Of a DNA stretch of 64,000 nucleotides, positions 12,990 to 22,081 are shown piece by piece; position 1 is the first letter of the stretch, and each line of letters opens with the position of its first letter. The stretch comes from Lateolabrax maculatus (taxonomy: Eukaryota > Chordata > Actinopteri > Acropomatiformes > Lateolabracidae). Made by a program: the position numbers and the translations under genes. The stretch is from the NCBI GenBank assembly GCA_031216445.1, contig CM062215.1, positions 11,906,501-11,970,500 of the forward strand. The letters run 5' to 3'. The notes beneath the pieces are model-generated. The model did not search any database and was not told the origin of the DNA. It saw only the letters and a program-made list of their open reading frames with translations.

Positions 12990-15900
12990 TGAAACTATTA
13001 TGCAGACTCTGAGAGAGGCACACAAACACATCAGAAGTTAAAAAGCACACGCACAGAAGAAAGACAAAGAAAACCACAAAACTGCACATACTCAGAGAAA
13101 CAAATATGCACACCTCCTCTGTGTGGGAAAAAAAACAAAAGGATGCTAATAATAAGTCAGAAAAACTAAACAAGCACATACAGAACTAGCACATTTTTCA
13201 CACACACATGCAGACGCTCAACAGGAAGGAAGGCATACAAACACAATCTGTTTGTTACTCTCTCTCTCTCTACAGATAACACACTTCCATTGAGCATTTT
13301 GAGTAAACACTGCATTAATGTATCTGAATGTCTCTCTCCCCGTCCAGAACAGTCTGTTCTCCCTCTACCTCTCTCTTTCTCTCTTTCTCCCATCTTCTAT
13401 CTCTCTCTCTCAGGTGGGTGTGGCCTCTGCATTAATTTGTTACTGTCTACATTTGCTGAGTCTTAATGTTTGTAGCTAAATGCTGCTGTGCTCTCTCAGA
13501 GGCAAAGGGGAAGGCCAGCTGCCTCTGCTTTAACAGTACTTGCCATGTTAGGTCAGATCCCCATAGATAATACACAGTATCACACACAGTGATACCTTTT
13601 TTCATTTGAAATACCAGGGATTCTCCTCCTGCCTTTCTAATCAAACTGCACATGATTTTTCGAGACTTACAATTAATAATGGCAGTCAATGACAAAAAAG
13701 CATTTGGATATTATTGAGACATTCACATGTCCCTCACGGACATGTTAGGATTTAATAGAGCCCGAGTCATCACAGATTTTTCAGGCTGATTTATGCAATT
13801 TTAAAAAATCTGATAATGCTATGTTGGCTGATCTTTGTTTCTAACATAAACACAAAACATTTTTTGCCATGTTATTCTTCATTATTTCCACAAAAGCAAA
13901 CAAACAGAAAACACTCCTTACCAAGGCACAACAAATAGAAAAGGAGAAAATAAATAAAAATACAATTTGTCAGGAGTTGCCAAATCCAGGCCCATTTCTA
14001 CAGTCTAACCCAGAAACTATTATATTATAATAATAACATTAACCATTGGTATCATTTTTATCCTCACTATCTTCATTTAGTAAAAAACATCATTATTATA
14101 ATAAAAAGAAAAGAACAAAGACATCAATGACTATAAGGAGAAAGGACCACTTCAACTGTGAGAAACATAAAAATGCACTTCATTATTGCTCCACCCATAC
14201 CACCCAAATCCTTAAACTAAGGACCAACCCAGGGCTACATTTGTCTGAAATGCATGGCTGATTAATAGTGCAGTTTAAAAGTGTCTCCCTCTCTTCCCGT
14301 TTCCCCCTCTTTAGCTCTCTCTCTGTTCTAGTTGCGGTTAAGATACACAAAACAAATATTTTTGATAAGAATCCCTTAGATTAATTTGAGAAATGTGATC
14401 AAGATATGTATTGAGTGGGACATTTTATAGTTGAAAAGTAAACTATGTAAGGCAAGGCAAGTTTGTGTAAAACCTTTCAACATCAAGGCAATTCAAACTG
14501 CTGTACATAAGACCTCATAAAACATTTGTGAAGATGATTTTTAAAGTATCTTAAATCTTTCCATCCATGTTCACTTGCTTGCAGTCTTCTTTTCTGCCTC
14601 TGCTGGCCCATTACTGCCTTTTTTGGCACATTACCACTACTTGTAGATCAGTGGAATAGTGTGAGACCTATGCATCCTCATCGTGCACAGGAACAACACT
14701 AACAAAATGTGGATCCCTTCATAAAAGGGCTCCATTGCACTACTAGAAGTCAAAACCTCCACAGGGTACCTTAAACTGACATTGTTACATCCACCTTTCT
14801 TGCCTGAAATAAATGCTGTAGTTACCTCTTTTAAAAAGTATCCATTGTAACTTGTATGTAATGGAAATGTATGATCTCACTGTTAGAAGTAACAATTTAC
14901 CTATTCTCTACAGTCCTCATTACTGTACATTGCATGTGACATCCTGCTGAGTGAAGAGTGCATTCATTTATCAGCTCCCGTCTTCATCTGTGGAGTCCAT
15001 TAATGAGGCGTGCCCTAGTAGAATCAATACCTCCGAGAGCTAACGACTTCTCCATGAGGAAATGACGGGGGGTGTGGTGCTGCTAATAGGCTCTTCCATT
15101 ATCTGCATGTTATTTATCTGCCACGGGCAGTGAGATGAGGAGACCAAGTATCATAAGCTGAAAGTGGGAATATTAAAGACCAGTTTAGCGAATCATGTTT
15201 TTTTTAGATACAGAGGAATGCTCAAATTACGCTTTTCAAGATAAAGTAAAGTGGAAGTATGATATTTTAGGAAAACAGATGGGTGGGAAGCAGACTCTAA
15301 ATCTGAGGTATTCATCTGTGTACCATGGAGGGTCAACTGTATACAGGTTTTTATTCCAGTTAAAGCTTAATGCAGCTCATTTCACTGATGAGTCCTCAGG
15401 TAATCAGTAAAATCAGCTGGTCCACTCACTGGTTGAATATAAATGTGCATACATTTGGACCTTATTCACATATACAGTATCCCTGCTCCAATTGTCACTG
15501 CCAATGATTGCACAATTTACTAGTATTGTCCTAGTGGTATTTCACATAAATGCACACAAACACAGTTAAATATATTATTTTCAGGTTTAAGATAGAATGC
15601 CAGATATTTCTGGCAACATAAAACTAAATGTTTTCACACAAGATTTAGTTCTAAACCGTTCTGTAGAGTATCTGTCTCTCAGAGTGTGAGCAGTGCCTTT
15701 TTAACATGGTCCTAAGGTGTAGCTGAAGTCTTGTTTTGAATAGCGTTTTAATAAATGCAATAAAGTAAAATATTGTTTCCAGTTGGATTATTAAAGGGTC
15801 AGTAGTGTTTCATACCATTCAAACTGTTCCAATCTGTACCATTTGCTTACAGTAAAAAGTGTCTCCAGACCAGTAAAGCGTAAAGCACTTGTTGTAGCAC

Positions 15901-16465
15901 CCAACAAGAGGGCCACAGAAGGTGTGGAAAATGTGGATTCACTCTGTGAAGCAATAACATTTATTTGTTACAGTTTCTTATAATTAGTTTCACACATTTC
16001 TCTGTACTTCAGAGTTCACTTTTTCAGATCTCTTCACACAGTTTTCTTTACAGACATACAGCTCAGCACAACTGTTAATGTCACCAAAATTAAAAAAAGA
16101 ACACCATCTAAAATACATTACAGCAGACAAAACACTTCCTCCTCAGGATCACTTTGAAGTATCTTCAATATGTATAAGTAGCAAAATACAGTCTAATTTA
16201 CGGTAATTTTGTGTTATGTTTGGTTTAACAGATTAACAGTTCAAATATATAAGCATGTTCAAATTGAATCGAGTGTGTTTGTGTGTGTGTGTGTGTCCAG
16301 GTGCTCAGCGGTCCTAGCTGTGCAGTGTGTGTCTGGGAGGATCTGGGAGTTTCCCATCACTCTCATCGCCACAAAGCCTCGAGTGGATGATGTCATCCTC
16401 ACTGAAGCTACTGAGTTGGGCAAGACTTCGGCAGTGGGCTTCCGTCTGACCAGCACAACCAGGTC

Positions 16466-16510
<45 letters not shown>

Positions 16511-17938
16511 ACTCACCTCTGATTTTTACTTTGTTTCATTCGCTCTTACTCTATTCAAGTTTCCTAATAATTATATTCACTACACCTCTAATATGAAGTG
16601 TAGCCATGTAGCACTTTTTGATAAAGTGGTTCCAGGAGCTTTTGAACTCTTTTAAACTCAATAACTAAACCGGGAGCTAAAAGTCCCTTTTGAACATTCC
16701 TGTTTGTGTTTCTGCCACATCTAAAGTGCAGCGAAGAAGAGATAAACAGCAGCTTTGAAAAGCAATTTTCACCAAAGAAAATACCACAGTTATTGTGTTG
16801 TTCTTTGTATTTACTTATTTAGAATACACATACAGGTGGAAAATGAGATTTGAGCTTGTTAGCGCGCGCACACAGGCACAAACACTTTTTCTTCATCAAA
16901 ACTGAAGACTGACATCAATGCTTTGCTTGTAACATCAATAAAACTGCACAAGAAACGTCCACCTGAGACACTCAGTGTTTGTTCACTGTGTGAATTAAAC
17001 TGTGCACAAGTTGTAGCACTTCACTTTTTGACCAATGCAGGTAATAGTTTTTTGACCAAATAGTTCCATGAAGTATGGAACCAAAGGATCTAAACTAAAA
17101 GTCCCTTTTGCACATTCACGCTTTCATCACATCTAAAGTACTCTCCAAACTCTGCCTGAGTACTTCCAGAACCATTGGAAGGTACCAACCCCCGTTACAG
17201 CGAGGACTCTTTTTGGCACGAGGAGCTGCTGTATAGGAACTAAATTTAGTCCCTTGTTCTTATGTTCCTCAAACTGTTCTTGGTCCCCTGAGAAAGTTCC
17301 AGTGGTGTAAAGTGGCTAACATACCCAAATATTTATACATAATTTGTTCATCCACTCATATTATGTGTTTTTTGCAAGATAGGATCAGCTCTTGGCAAGT
17401 AGTAAATTTGAATTGTTGGTTCCAGGAGGCCAGAGGCGTTCACAGCAGCGTTCCTGCCAGGCAGCAGCTGTGAGTTCACAGTGACTCCAGCCTCAGGGAT
17501 GTTACCTCCTGTTGGTTCTACCGGAGCTCTCATCACTGTGTCCTTCACACCCACCACGTACAGCAAGCACACAGCAAGACTAACCATCCAGGTATTTCAA
17601 TGATTTATTCTCTAATAATCGCACTAACTTTTGTGTCTAGTTGTAGTTTCTGTTTTATGGTGATAAATTAAAGTGACTGACTAGAGGTCTTTTTTTACAG
17701 TTATCAGATTTGCATGACTGACAGCTTACTCTTACTCTTGTGACAGGCAGCAGACATGCAGTGGACCTACGAGGTGAGAGGGAACACCCCTCATGACTCC
17801 CCACCTCTGTTTACCACATCCACCAAAGGTAGCTCTTCTGTGCTGCGTCCAGCCAATGAACGGCAGAGGAACTTTGTGGCTCAGAACCTCCGGCTTCCCG
17901 CCCTGGCAAACTCGTCCCCTCTCAAAGTCCGCAGATAA
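699..17938 (+). CDS. cfap47: cfap47, 3' part: 18 coding exons ending at the stop codon
   Basis: Cilia- and flagella-associated protein 47, C-terminal 804 residues. Exons: 699-764, 1131-1274, 3013-3186, 3786-3897, 4421-4474, 4594-4691, 5638-5813, 6113-6220, 7310-7421, 7832-7936, 9112-9268, 9378-9461, 9916-10063, 11485-11666, 12378-12552, 16301-16462, 17426-17591, 17747-17938. The sum is 2415 nt, exactly 805 codons, and every junction has AG/GT borders with matching phase, which is strong internal support. The protein is a chain of beta-rich repeats with recurring signatures such as GEGFSGP, EFTLRGVG, VGEFWYRLDLYA, IPLVNPTAETLEL and WEFPITLIATKP, typical of the ASH/MSP (PapD-like) domains of CFAP47. 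Identification is by recalled family resemblance. In mammals the protein acts in the sperm flagellum and its loss is linked to male infertility (known for the family). The N-terminal two thirds and the promoter lie before the window. No break or missing exon is seen here. Confidence 0.92.
1131..1274 (+). CDS. cfap47: cfap47 exon
   Basis: 48 codons, phase 0-0, acceptor TCTCTCACAG, donor ATG|GTAATA. It includes HQDWKMQAELCGEGFSGP and the VPAGTK...YPLTFHP motif, which is the core of an Ig-like ASH domain. Confidence 0.9.
2514..2518 (-). terminator. RNA polymerase III terminator of tRNA-Gly
   Basis: On the minus strand a TTTTT run begins 8 nt past the mature tRNA 3' end, the standard Pol III stop. 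Confidence 0.7.
2526..2596 (-). tRNA. tRNA-Gly (anticodon GCC)
   Basis: Read on the minus strand the gene begins GCATTGGTGG and ends GGCCAATGC plus discriminator A, 71 nt, the usual length for tRNA-Gly. The 7-bp acceptor stem GCATTGG/CCAATGC pairs except for permitted wobble. A-box (TGGTTCAGTGG), anticodon loop CTGCCACG with GCC, and B-box GGTTCGATTCC are all intact, so it is probably functional. It lies antisense inside a cfap47 intron. Confidence 0.97.
3013..3186 (+). CDS. cfap47: cfap47 exon
   Basis: 58 codons, phase 0-0, acceptor after a C-rich tract (CCCCCCACAG), donor AAG|GTATAA. It contains GKLSLHNECNGTEHEFTLRG, completing the domain begun in the previous exon, and ends in NYSQNKLTLK, the linker into the next domain. 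A tRNA gene and a 1.7-kb intron separate it from the previous exon. Confidence 0.93.
3305..3525 (+). repeat. dispersed teleost repeat fragment
   Basis: Intronic segment with phrases such as GCCAATCCATCAAATAGATG, TTTTGACCTGCTTGTAG, GGTTCATCCTCTGGGGATCA and GAGATATTTCAGTCAGGACC. The same phrases recur at 41.75-42.05 kb in this window, so it is an interspersed repeat. I do not assign a class. Confidence 0.7.
3786..3897 (+). CDS. cfap47: cfap47 exon
   Basis: 112 nt, phase 0 to 1, acceptor CACGTAG, donor ACAG|GTGATT. It encodes VVTDLSVVSGTPSLEIKPG and a downstream AVSPWKRGKQTG motif characteristic of CFAP47. Confidence 0.93.
4421..4474 (+). CDS. cfap47: cfap47 exon (54-nt mini-exon)
   Basis: 54 nt, phase 1 to 1, acceptor TTTTCTTGCAG, donor AAAG|GTAGGC. 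It encodes GYVSFQEIDDMQEADMHK. The length is a multiple of three with matching phases, so skipping it would keep the frame. Confidence 0.88.
4594..4691 (+). CDS. cfap47: cfap47 exon
   Basis: 98 nt, phase 1 to 0, acceptor TCATCCAG, donor CAG|GTAAGT (near-consensus). It encodes GNVFGPYKVHFSLEIICEPA and then PIKVIDVQCAVQ. The intron before it is only 119 nt. Confidence 0.93.
5638..5813 (+). CDS. cfap47: cfap47 exon
   Basis: 176 nt, phase 0 to 2, acceptor TTCCCAG, donor AG|GTGAGA. It encodes SSVAIEIPINNPQEELLMLD, then LEGEDLSGANWVSIPPRET and YKVTFSPGRVGKNTC, a complete beta-sandwich half. The IPINNP turn recurs in later exons as IPLVNP. Confidence 0.94.
6113..6220 (+). CDS. cfap47: cfap47 exon
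   Basis: 108 nt, phase 2 to 2, acceptor TTCTGCCAG. It contains FQSELVGEFWYRLDLYALPP, the most diagnostic CFAP47 stretch in the window. The donor is AA|GTAGGT. A second GT four bases downstream (GTAG|GTGC) would shift the frame, so the first is chosen. Confidence 0.93.
7310..7421 (+). CDS. cfap47: cfap47 exon
   Basis: 112 nt, phase 2 to 0, acceptor TTTGTCAG, donor ACT|GTGAGT. It encodes WTRQTIPLVNPTAETLELVV and NSNPRNYTLEMD, the start of another Ig-like repeat. Confidence 0.94.
7796..7827 (+). repeat. (TG)n microsatellite abutting a splice acceptor
   Basis: About 15 TG units end 5 nt before the exon at 7832. In the pre-mRNA this is a UG repeat occupying the polypyrimidine-tract position. Confidence 0.9.
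7832..7936 (+). CDS. cfap47: cfap47 exon
   Basis: 105 nt (35 codons), phase 0-0. It encodes LIVEPHSSTQLGVRFSPSAI and GNHTAKISFSCPE. The acceptor (TTCCAG) follows a (TG)n tract directly and the donor GTGTAC runs into a (CA)n tract, so the exon is closely bracketed by dinucleotide repeats. Confidence 0.93.
7940..7960 (+). repeat. (AC)n microsatellite after a splice donor
   Basis: A CA run begins 3-4 nt after the GT donor of exon 7832-7936. Together with the TG tract upstream it can pair across the exon in RNA. Confidence 0.85.
9112..9268 (+). CDS. cfap47: cfap47 exon
   Basis: 157 nt, phase 0 to 1, acceptor CTTTCCAAAG, donor ACAG|GTCACA. It encodes LQEWCVLLSGRGLYPESEEP and SNASITIPFTNPAELPVVIN. 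The frame flows into the next exon after a 109-nt intron. Confidence 0.93.
9378..9461 (+). CDS. cfap47: cfap47 exon
   Basis: 84 nt, phase 1 to 1, acceptor TATGTCTCAG, donor GAAG|GTAAAA. It encodes DVEPSGAPNCHQVTTEKEVF then SIPLTLIE. The length is a multiple of three. Confidence 0.9.
9916..10063 (+). CDS. cfap47: cfap47 exon
   Basis: 148 nt, phase 1 to 2, acceptor TTGGCTACAG, donor CAG|GTGTGT. It encodes GIQISEGASFDVPVVFAPNS and AWLCITMKPLSS, with the VxFxPxxM pattern of MSP-like domains. Confidence 0.93.
10370..10565 (+). repeat. dispersed teleost repeat fragment
   Basis: Starts CATCCATCCATTTTCCATAT and contains GAGGCAGGGTACACCCTGGA and GGAACACCTGGAGGAAACCC. I recognise this pattern from memory as a very common teleost interspersed repeat. 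The copy is diverged and truncated. Confidence 0.65.
10566..11484. other. cfap47 intron, no gene seen
   Basis: AT-rich intronic sequence. The open frames here show no exon-like borders or family resemblance. Confidence 0.6.
11485..11666 (+). CDS. cfap47: cfap47 exon
   Basis: 182 nt, phase 2 to 1, acceptor AATATTACAG, donor AAAG|GTGTGT. It encodes ELPTICWIYPLHGIPMEVPV and CQLERKVHILLTGCVPG. The WIYPLHGIP motif is a recognisable CFAP47 segment. Confidence 0.93.
12378..12552 (+). CDS. cfap47: cfap47 exon
   Basis: 175 nt, phase 1 to 2, donor AG|GTGACA. Two AG acceptors lie 8 nt apart, ending at 12377 and 12385. Only the first keeps phase with the previous exon, giving VSQVTMEDFLCKVRSDSETE. The exon ends in TLNLLYTPLRPC. 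It is the acidic linker plus beta-strand before the final CFAP47 repeat. Confidence 0.92.
12556..13215 (+). repeat. degenerate CA-rich region with (CA)n core
   Basis: Long stretch of imperfect ACACA motifs interrupted by AAAC/AGAA words, with a pure (CA)n core at 12945-12987. It gives spurious open frames on the minus strand rich in CVCV. It is an expanded and decayed microsatellite in the largest cfap47 intron. Confidence 0.8.
13216..14450. other. cfap47 intron, no gene seen
   Basis: Contains a short CT-rich tract around 13255-13410, then AT-rich sequence. No exon with matching phase was recognised. Confidence 0.6.
14452..14527 (+). repeat. dispersed teleost repeat fragment
   Basis: GGCAAGGCAAGTTTGTGTAA followed by CATCAAGGCAATTCAAACTG and CTGTACATAAGACC matches, from memory, a common fish repeat that starts AAGGCAAGTTTATTTGTATA. 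Only part is left. Confidence 0.55.
14528..16208. other. cfap47 intron, no gene seen
   Basis: No coding exon recognised. The part at about 14990-15130 is less AT-rich and carries homeodomain-like core words (CCATTAATGAG, GCTAATAGG), so it may be a conserved non-coding element. This cannot be tested without alignment. Confidence 0.4.
16301..16462 (+). CDS. cfap47: cfap47 exon
   Basis: 162 nt, phase 2 to 2. It encodes CSAVLAVQCVSGRIWEFPIT and VDDVILTEATELGKTSAVGF, strongly CFAP47-like. The acceptor TGTGTCCAG is preceded by a (GT)n run and the donor GTCTGTGT opens directly into another GT run. The upstream intron (3.7 kb) is the longest of the gene in this window. Confidence 0.94.
16466..16509 (+). 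repeat. (GT)n microsatellite starting at a splice donor
   Basis: GT run, with one TTT interruption, starting 3 nt into the intron after exon 16301-16462. A second GT run (16271-16296) ends 4 nt before the same exon's acceptor. Confidence 0.9.
16600..17310. repeat. cfap47 intron segment with an internal diverged duplication
   Basis: Two diverged copies share CTAAAAGTCCCTTTTG, ACATTC and CACATCTAAAGT, the first near 16677-16727 and the second near 17094-17140, about 415 bp apart and each beside TAGCACTTTTTGA-like or AGCACTTCACTTTTTGACC sequence. This looks like a transposon-derived segment. The class is unknown. Confidence 0.5.
17426..17591 (+). CDS. cfap47: cfap47 exon
   Basis: 166 nt, phase 2 to 0, acceptor TGGTTCCAG, donor CAG|GTATTT. 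It encodes RPEAFTAAFLPGSSCEFTVT and then LITVSFTPTTYSKHTARLTI, the last full Ig-like repeat. Confidence 0.94.
17747..17938 (+). CDS. cfap47: cfap47 terminal exon with stop codon
   Basis: 63 codons and TAA at 17936-17938, entered in phase 0 from acceptor TTGTGACAG. It encodes AADMQWTYEVRGNTP, then a basic tail with ERQRNFVAQNLRLPAL and a final KVRR. An internal AAAG|GTAGCT could act as a donor but the open frame continues with the family-like QRNF tail, so the exon is read through. Confidence 0.92.
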   Translation, partial: AADMQWTYEVRGNTPHDSPPLFTTSTKGSSSVLRPANERQRNFVAQNLRLPALANSSPLKVRR

Positions 17939-18049
17939 ATGACATCCTCTCTCATACAGCTAGGGATTTGTCAATTTTTTTTTAAATATTTGGATTACAG
18001 CCACAGTATCTTTCAATCTAGCAACATTTACCACACAATGTCACCTTCA

Positions 18050-18055
18050 ATTAAA
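18050..18055 (+). terminator. possible cfap47 polyadenylation signal
   Basis: ATTAAA variant hexamer about 110 nt after the stop codon. It is the nearest variant signal I saw, and no strong GU-rich element was checked, so this is a weak call. Confidence 0.3.
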
Positions 18056-19070
18056 GATTTAATTTTGAAAATGAACTGTTATTTGGACAGGCACATTGCC
18101 ACATGGTAGTGATGGTGATGGGTTTCATCATTTCTTTCGCCTAAAATGGCTCATTAGTTGTGTTAGTGTTTCTCATTTACATTTCTAATGAGCTGTTTTT
18201 TTCTGACAATACAAAGATGTTCTACATTGTGGCAAGTAAAGGAAATTTAGCAGGATGAAATTGAAATGAGTATCATTTTTGAAATTTCTGCATTTTTTCC
18301 AAGACCTTTTTGACATGTTCATCACTGTTAATGTCTCTCTTATTGTAACTAACCTTGTAGTAATGCCTTCATTTTAACAGTACATACACAATACATTACA
18401 TAAGATGTACTGTAATTGACATATACACTATAGTCAGCACAGAACTCCACATACAAAAAAATCCTTTCTCAACTGCTCCTCTTCATCTCCTAGTCTTTCT
18501 TTATGATTGGTATAGATTTAATAAGTAAAATGGTAAAGGGATAATGGGTTTTCCTGCGTTCACCTCATCAGTGTCTTCATGAAAAGAGCCAGTGTCCCTG
18601 AAGTTTTTACACATTCAGCAGGTATCAGATGTATGATGAGCAATAAATGCTAGTAATGGTTATGATGTCCCTATTATGCCTCAGAGTCCACTTTAAGTAA
18701 GATGTTATCAACTTCGTTTTATTCATCTCTTCCCTTATGATCCTCTGTTAGATAGAATAGAGGGCCATAAATTAGATCCATCTCAAACTGCTGGTCCACG
18801 CATATTTCCACCACACATTATATTACACTAACCACTTACACCCTTGAAATATACAGCAACTTTTCTGAAAACCTCAGTATGTTCCATTTAATAAATAAAA
18901 CCACATGAGCCTTAAGAGCTTAAAAGGTTGCCCATTCTGTAGGCCTGTGTGCATGCAAATGTAGCCTATACTGCACCCACTCTCAGCCAAGAATTTACAG
19001 TCATTGTCTGGATTGATGTTTGTAATTTCATTTCAATTTTCTTAATATGTAAATAATATTTAAATATTAT
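18056..19070. other. intergenic, no gene seen
   Basis: AT-rich downstream flank of cfap47. No coding or RNA feature recognised. Confidence 0.6.
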
Positions 19071-19071
19071 A

Positions 19072-19783
19072 AAACCTCCATTATGAAGACAAAGGAACAC
19101 TCCAAGCTACTCCATTGAAAAGGTGATTGGAAAGCACAAGGTAGAGGATAAATATGGGAACATTTCAAAGTTACTGAACTTCTATTGGTGTACATTGAAT
19201 TTAATAGTAAGAAATGGAGAAAGCATGACACAGCTGTAAATGTGCCTGGAGCAGGCCGTCCTCCAGACATGAGTGAGCGTGCAAGAAGAAGACACGTGAG
19301 GGAGGACACCATGAGACCTGTGACAACTCTCAAGGAGTTCCAAGCTCCAGAGGCTCAGATCTGACAGACTTTGCAGACTACAACAGCTGGCCAGGTGATA
19401 CACCAATCACAGCCTTATGGGAGAAAAAAAAGCATAAAGAGAGCCACTGTTCAAAAAAACTCATGACACCCGTGCCACAGTTTATCAGAAGGCACGTGGG
19501 AGACTGTGAGGTCAGCTTCAGAAGGTTCTACGGTTGCTGAGACAGATATTGAGCTTTTTGGTGTGTAGAGTAAACGCTGTGTTACACAGCACATCATCAT
19601 AAACAAAACATCCCCAGAGGCATGGTGGTGGCAGCATGATACTGCACTGATACATCTCTAAGGGAAGAAGATACAAATGAATGCAGTAGAATACAGGGAT
19701 GTCCTGGAGGAAAACCCAAATGCAATCTGAAAGAAACTTGCCACTCGGGGGAAGATTTGTTTTTCAGCAATACAGTGGGCCTC
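19072..19783 (+). pseudogene. decayed Tc1/mariner-type transposase copy
   Basis: The + strand preserves nucleotide phrases of a Tc1-like transposase in correct order: GAAGACAAAGGAACACTCCA (start of the ORF), GTAAGAAATGGAGAAAGC, GGAGCAGGCCGTCCTCCAGA, GCAAGAAGAAGACACGTGAG, CTTATGGGAGA, CAGAAGGCACGTGGGAGACT, CATGGTGGTGGCAGCATGAT, and AATACAGGGATGTCCTGGAG near the 3' end. Intact elements cut and paste via a DDE enzyme. This copy has stops and frameshifts throughout, lacks visible terminal repeats, and its similarity ends abruptly near 19780 just before the region of the final catalytic acid. It is a fossil. Confidence 0.8.
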
Positions 19784-20348
19784 ATGCAAGAACATTTTAT
19801 ATTCCTATCCTCAAACTCCCTTAACTGCACAAACTTGTCGTACGTTAATTGTTTCAATCTGATGAATGTCAGCTGTTTCATGAGGAGAGTTTGTGAGATT
19901 TGCTTATTTGCGTAAATGGCGGCCCTAAGATTGCCATATAAGGCTGCCTGTCCCTCTGGGCAAGTTTTATTCACAAGCAATGTTACCAAAGAGTGAGAAG
20001 AAGAACTTCACACTGCTGAGTCCTGCCATCAAATCTCAGCAGACAAAAAGCCGAGTTGTGACAGTTGTGCTAGAGGACCCACAACAATTAGAAAATATTG
20101 ATAGTAGAGATGCCAACAATGAGTCATTGGAGATGTACTGTGATAGTCAAAGACATAAAGAGGGAATGCATAAAGAGTCAGAGTCCAGATCTCAATCCAG
20201 TCGAAAAATGTGTGACTGGAAAAAGGCTGTTGACTCACAAATGGCACGCAACCTGACTAGACCAGAAAACGACATAAAAGGGTATATGCAAACATGTATT
20301 TTGTATTTTACATTTGGCATTGATTTAGATCACGTGTTTTCACTTTGA
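19784..20348 (+). other. unrecognised segment with a 122-codon open frame (19980-20348)
   Basis: Starts GGCCTCATGCAAGAACATTT exactly where the Tc1-like similarity stops. It carries an open frame at 19980 whose protein begins MLPKSEKKNFTLLSPAIKSQ and later has DWKKAVDSQMARNLTRPEND. The KKNFT start and the tryptophan-centred segment loosely recall Myb/SANT-like proteins of Harbinger-type transposons. That is a weak inference, and no matching terminal repeats or nuclease were found. It could equally be a chance frame. Confidence 0.25.
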
Positions 20349-21607
20349 CATGAAATTATCTTTTTTTTCTTGATTAGTGTCAAAAAGCCATATTAAATCT
20401 ACTTCTCAATGTTGTAAAACAATATAACTCAAAAAAACATATATATCTATAAACCATTTTTATGTACCAATATACTTCCAATACATATTATAGGCACTGT
20501 ATTCAAATATATTTGTTACATTTGTAGGAAGTCATGATACCTTTTATACAGTGTTTCCATTGCAATATGGATGTGAGGCTATAAAATGTGGATATGTTCG
20601 CTGCATACTGTAGCTGGTGTGTGTGTGCGTTAACCTCTCTGTGTGTCCACATATGGAGCTGTCCTGTGGCTCACCTTGTGCCTGTGGAATTATTCACAAG
20701 GCAGTTGTGCTCAGTTATGCGTCCATTAAGCACCATCTGCAGCCTGCTGGGGCAGGGAGGGATGGAGCGAGAGGGATGAGATGGGAAGGAGAGGGGAAGC
20801 AAAAGATGGAGCATGGAGAGAGAGGAAAGAAGGAAGGATACAATGATGGGAAAGCAAAGAAGATAGTTGGAGTAATAGATGATGGAAGGAGCAAAAGAGG
20901 GAAGGTGGGTGAGAAAAGATCAGAAGAAATGAGTGGCAGATAAAGTGAACCGCAAAAGGCGAGTGTTGGGTCGAGGATGAAAGGAAGATGCTTTCTGTGT
21001 TTTGCATATCGTCTGTACGAGGGAGGGTGTGTGTGGATGCCTGTGCGTGTGCCTGCAGACGCCTGTCTTACGTGTACACCGATGAGCTTGTGAGTGTGAG
21101 TGTGCTTGTGCGGTTGTTGATTTCTGGCCGTAGATTACTCTGCGAACGCGTTGCTCCGGCAACGGATGAGCCAGGCCAACAGTAGTAGTAGTAGTAGAGG
21201 GTCTGTTATGTCGCCTGCAGGAGCAAGAGATCACACTGAAGCCTGACTCATAAGAACGGAATCAGGATGGCAAGCTGACAAGTGCTGACACACCAAACTA
21301 AGTCGAACTAAGCACTGACCTCTGAACAAAACCAGACTCTCAAGTTTAACTTCACTTCCTTCTAGAAAACCTTCAGGCTACAGTTTCTTAACTGTAACTT
21401 CTGAAAGTTAAAGTAGAACTGAAAACACTCCTACCTTCAGAGTAGTACTGAGACATATTTATGAAGCGTCTCACACTGGTTTTCAGTAAGGAGATGCATC
21501 ACTCCTATGAGCTGCAAAGTAGAAAATATGATGACTATGATATGTTGTAGTTTTCTGACAGTTGCGGGTTGATTACACAGTGGTGAATTTAAAATGCAGG
21601 AAATAGC
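20349..21607. other. intergenic; purine-rich tract and an X-box-like site
   Basis: About 20740-20945 is strongly A/G on the + strand (GGA/GAAG words). At 21150-21163 GTTGCTCCGGCAAC is an imperfect RFX X-box-like palindrome. (AGT)n lies at 21180-21197. No gene recognised. Confidence 0.5.
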
Positions 21608-21618
21608 ACCACTTTTTT

Positions 21619-22081
21619 AGCCTGGCATCACATTCGTGTTAGTCTAAAACCTCTCAGTTCATTTTCGATTTCCAAGGGGTGTTATGGATGGGCGGAGACA
21701 ACCAATCAGAGCAACGAAGCGCCGTCCTGTCGGACGTTACGTCCTGTCCGAAGTACAGCAAACACATATTTCTTATCAACATAAAGTTTAAGTGCAGTTG
21801 TTTGTTCTTCTTTTAGAGGAAATTTGCCATCTAGTCTGTTTAATACTGCTGCTGTAGCCGGCCACAGAACGTTCTGAATCGGCAGCGCTGATATTTACAA
21901 AGATACCTGAACAGCGCTCGTCTCTGTCAGTCATCATATTAAACCCGCCTCATACTAGATAAACGCTTGTGATTGGTTAGCCCGATAAATCGGCAGAGAG
22001 ATCAGTTTGAATGGGAGAGGGGCCAGACGTATCTGCCAGAGCAAATGAACATGAGCTGCAGATTCGTCTGGTTCCCAGGCT
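21619..22081. mobile_element. 463-bp non-autonomous TIR element with target-site duplication
   Basis: Left end AGCCTGGCATCAC and right end GTTCCCAGGCT give a short inverted repeat (AGCCTGG/CCAGGCT). Directly outside lie ACCACTTTTTT (21608-21618) and ACCACTTTTTA (22082-22092), a 10/11 direct repeat expected for a target-site duplication. The interior is more GC-rich than its surroundings, contains AACCAATCAGAGCAACGAAG and CAGACGTATCTGCCAGAG, and has no coding frame. From memory similar sequences are common in percomorph genomes. A 9-11 bp duplication would fit a MULE-like system, which is inference. Confidence 0.75.

Noticed and set aside
12847..13179. Minus-strand frame with repeated CVCV residues
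   Set aside because: Translation of a (CA)n microsatellite.
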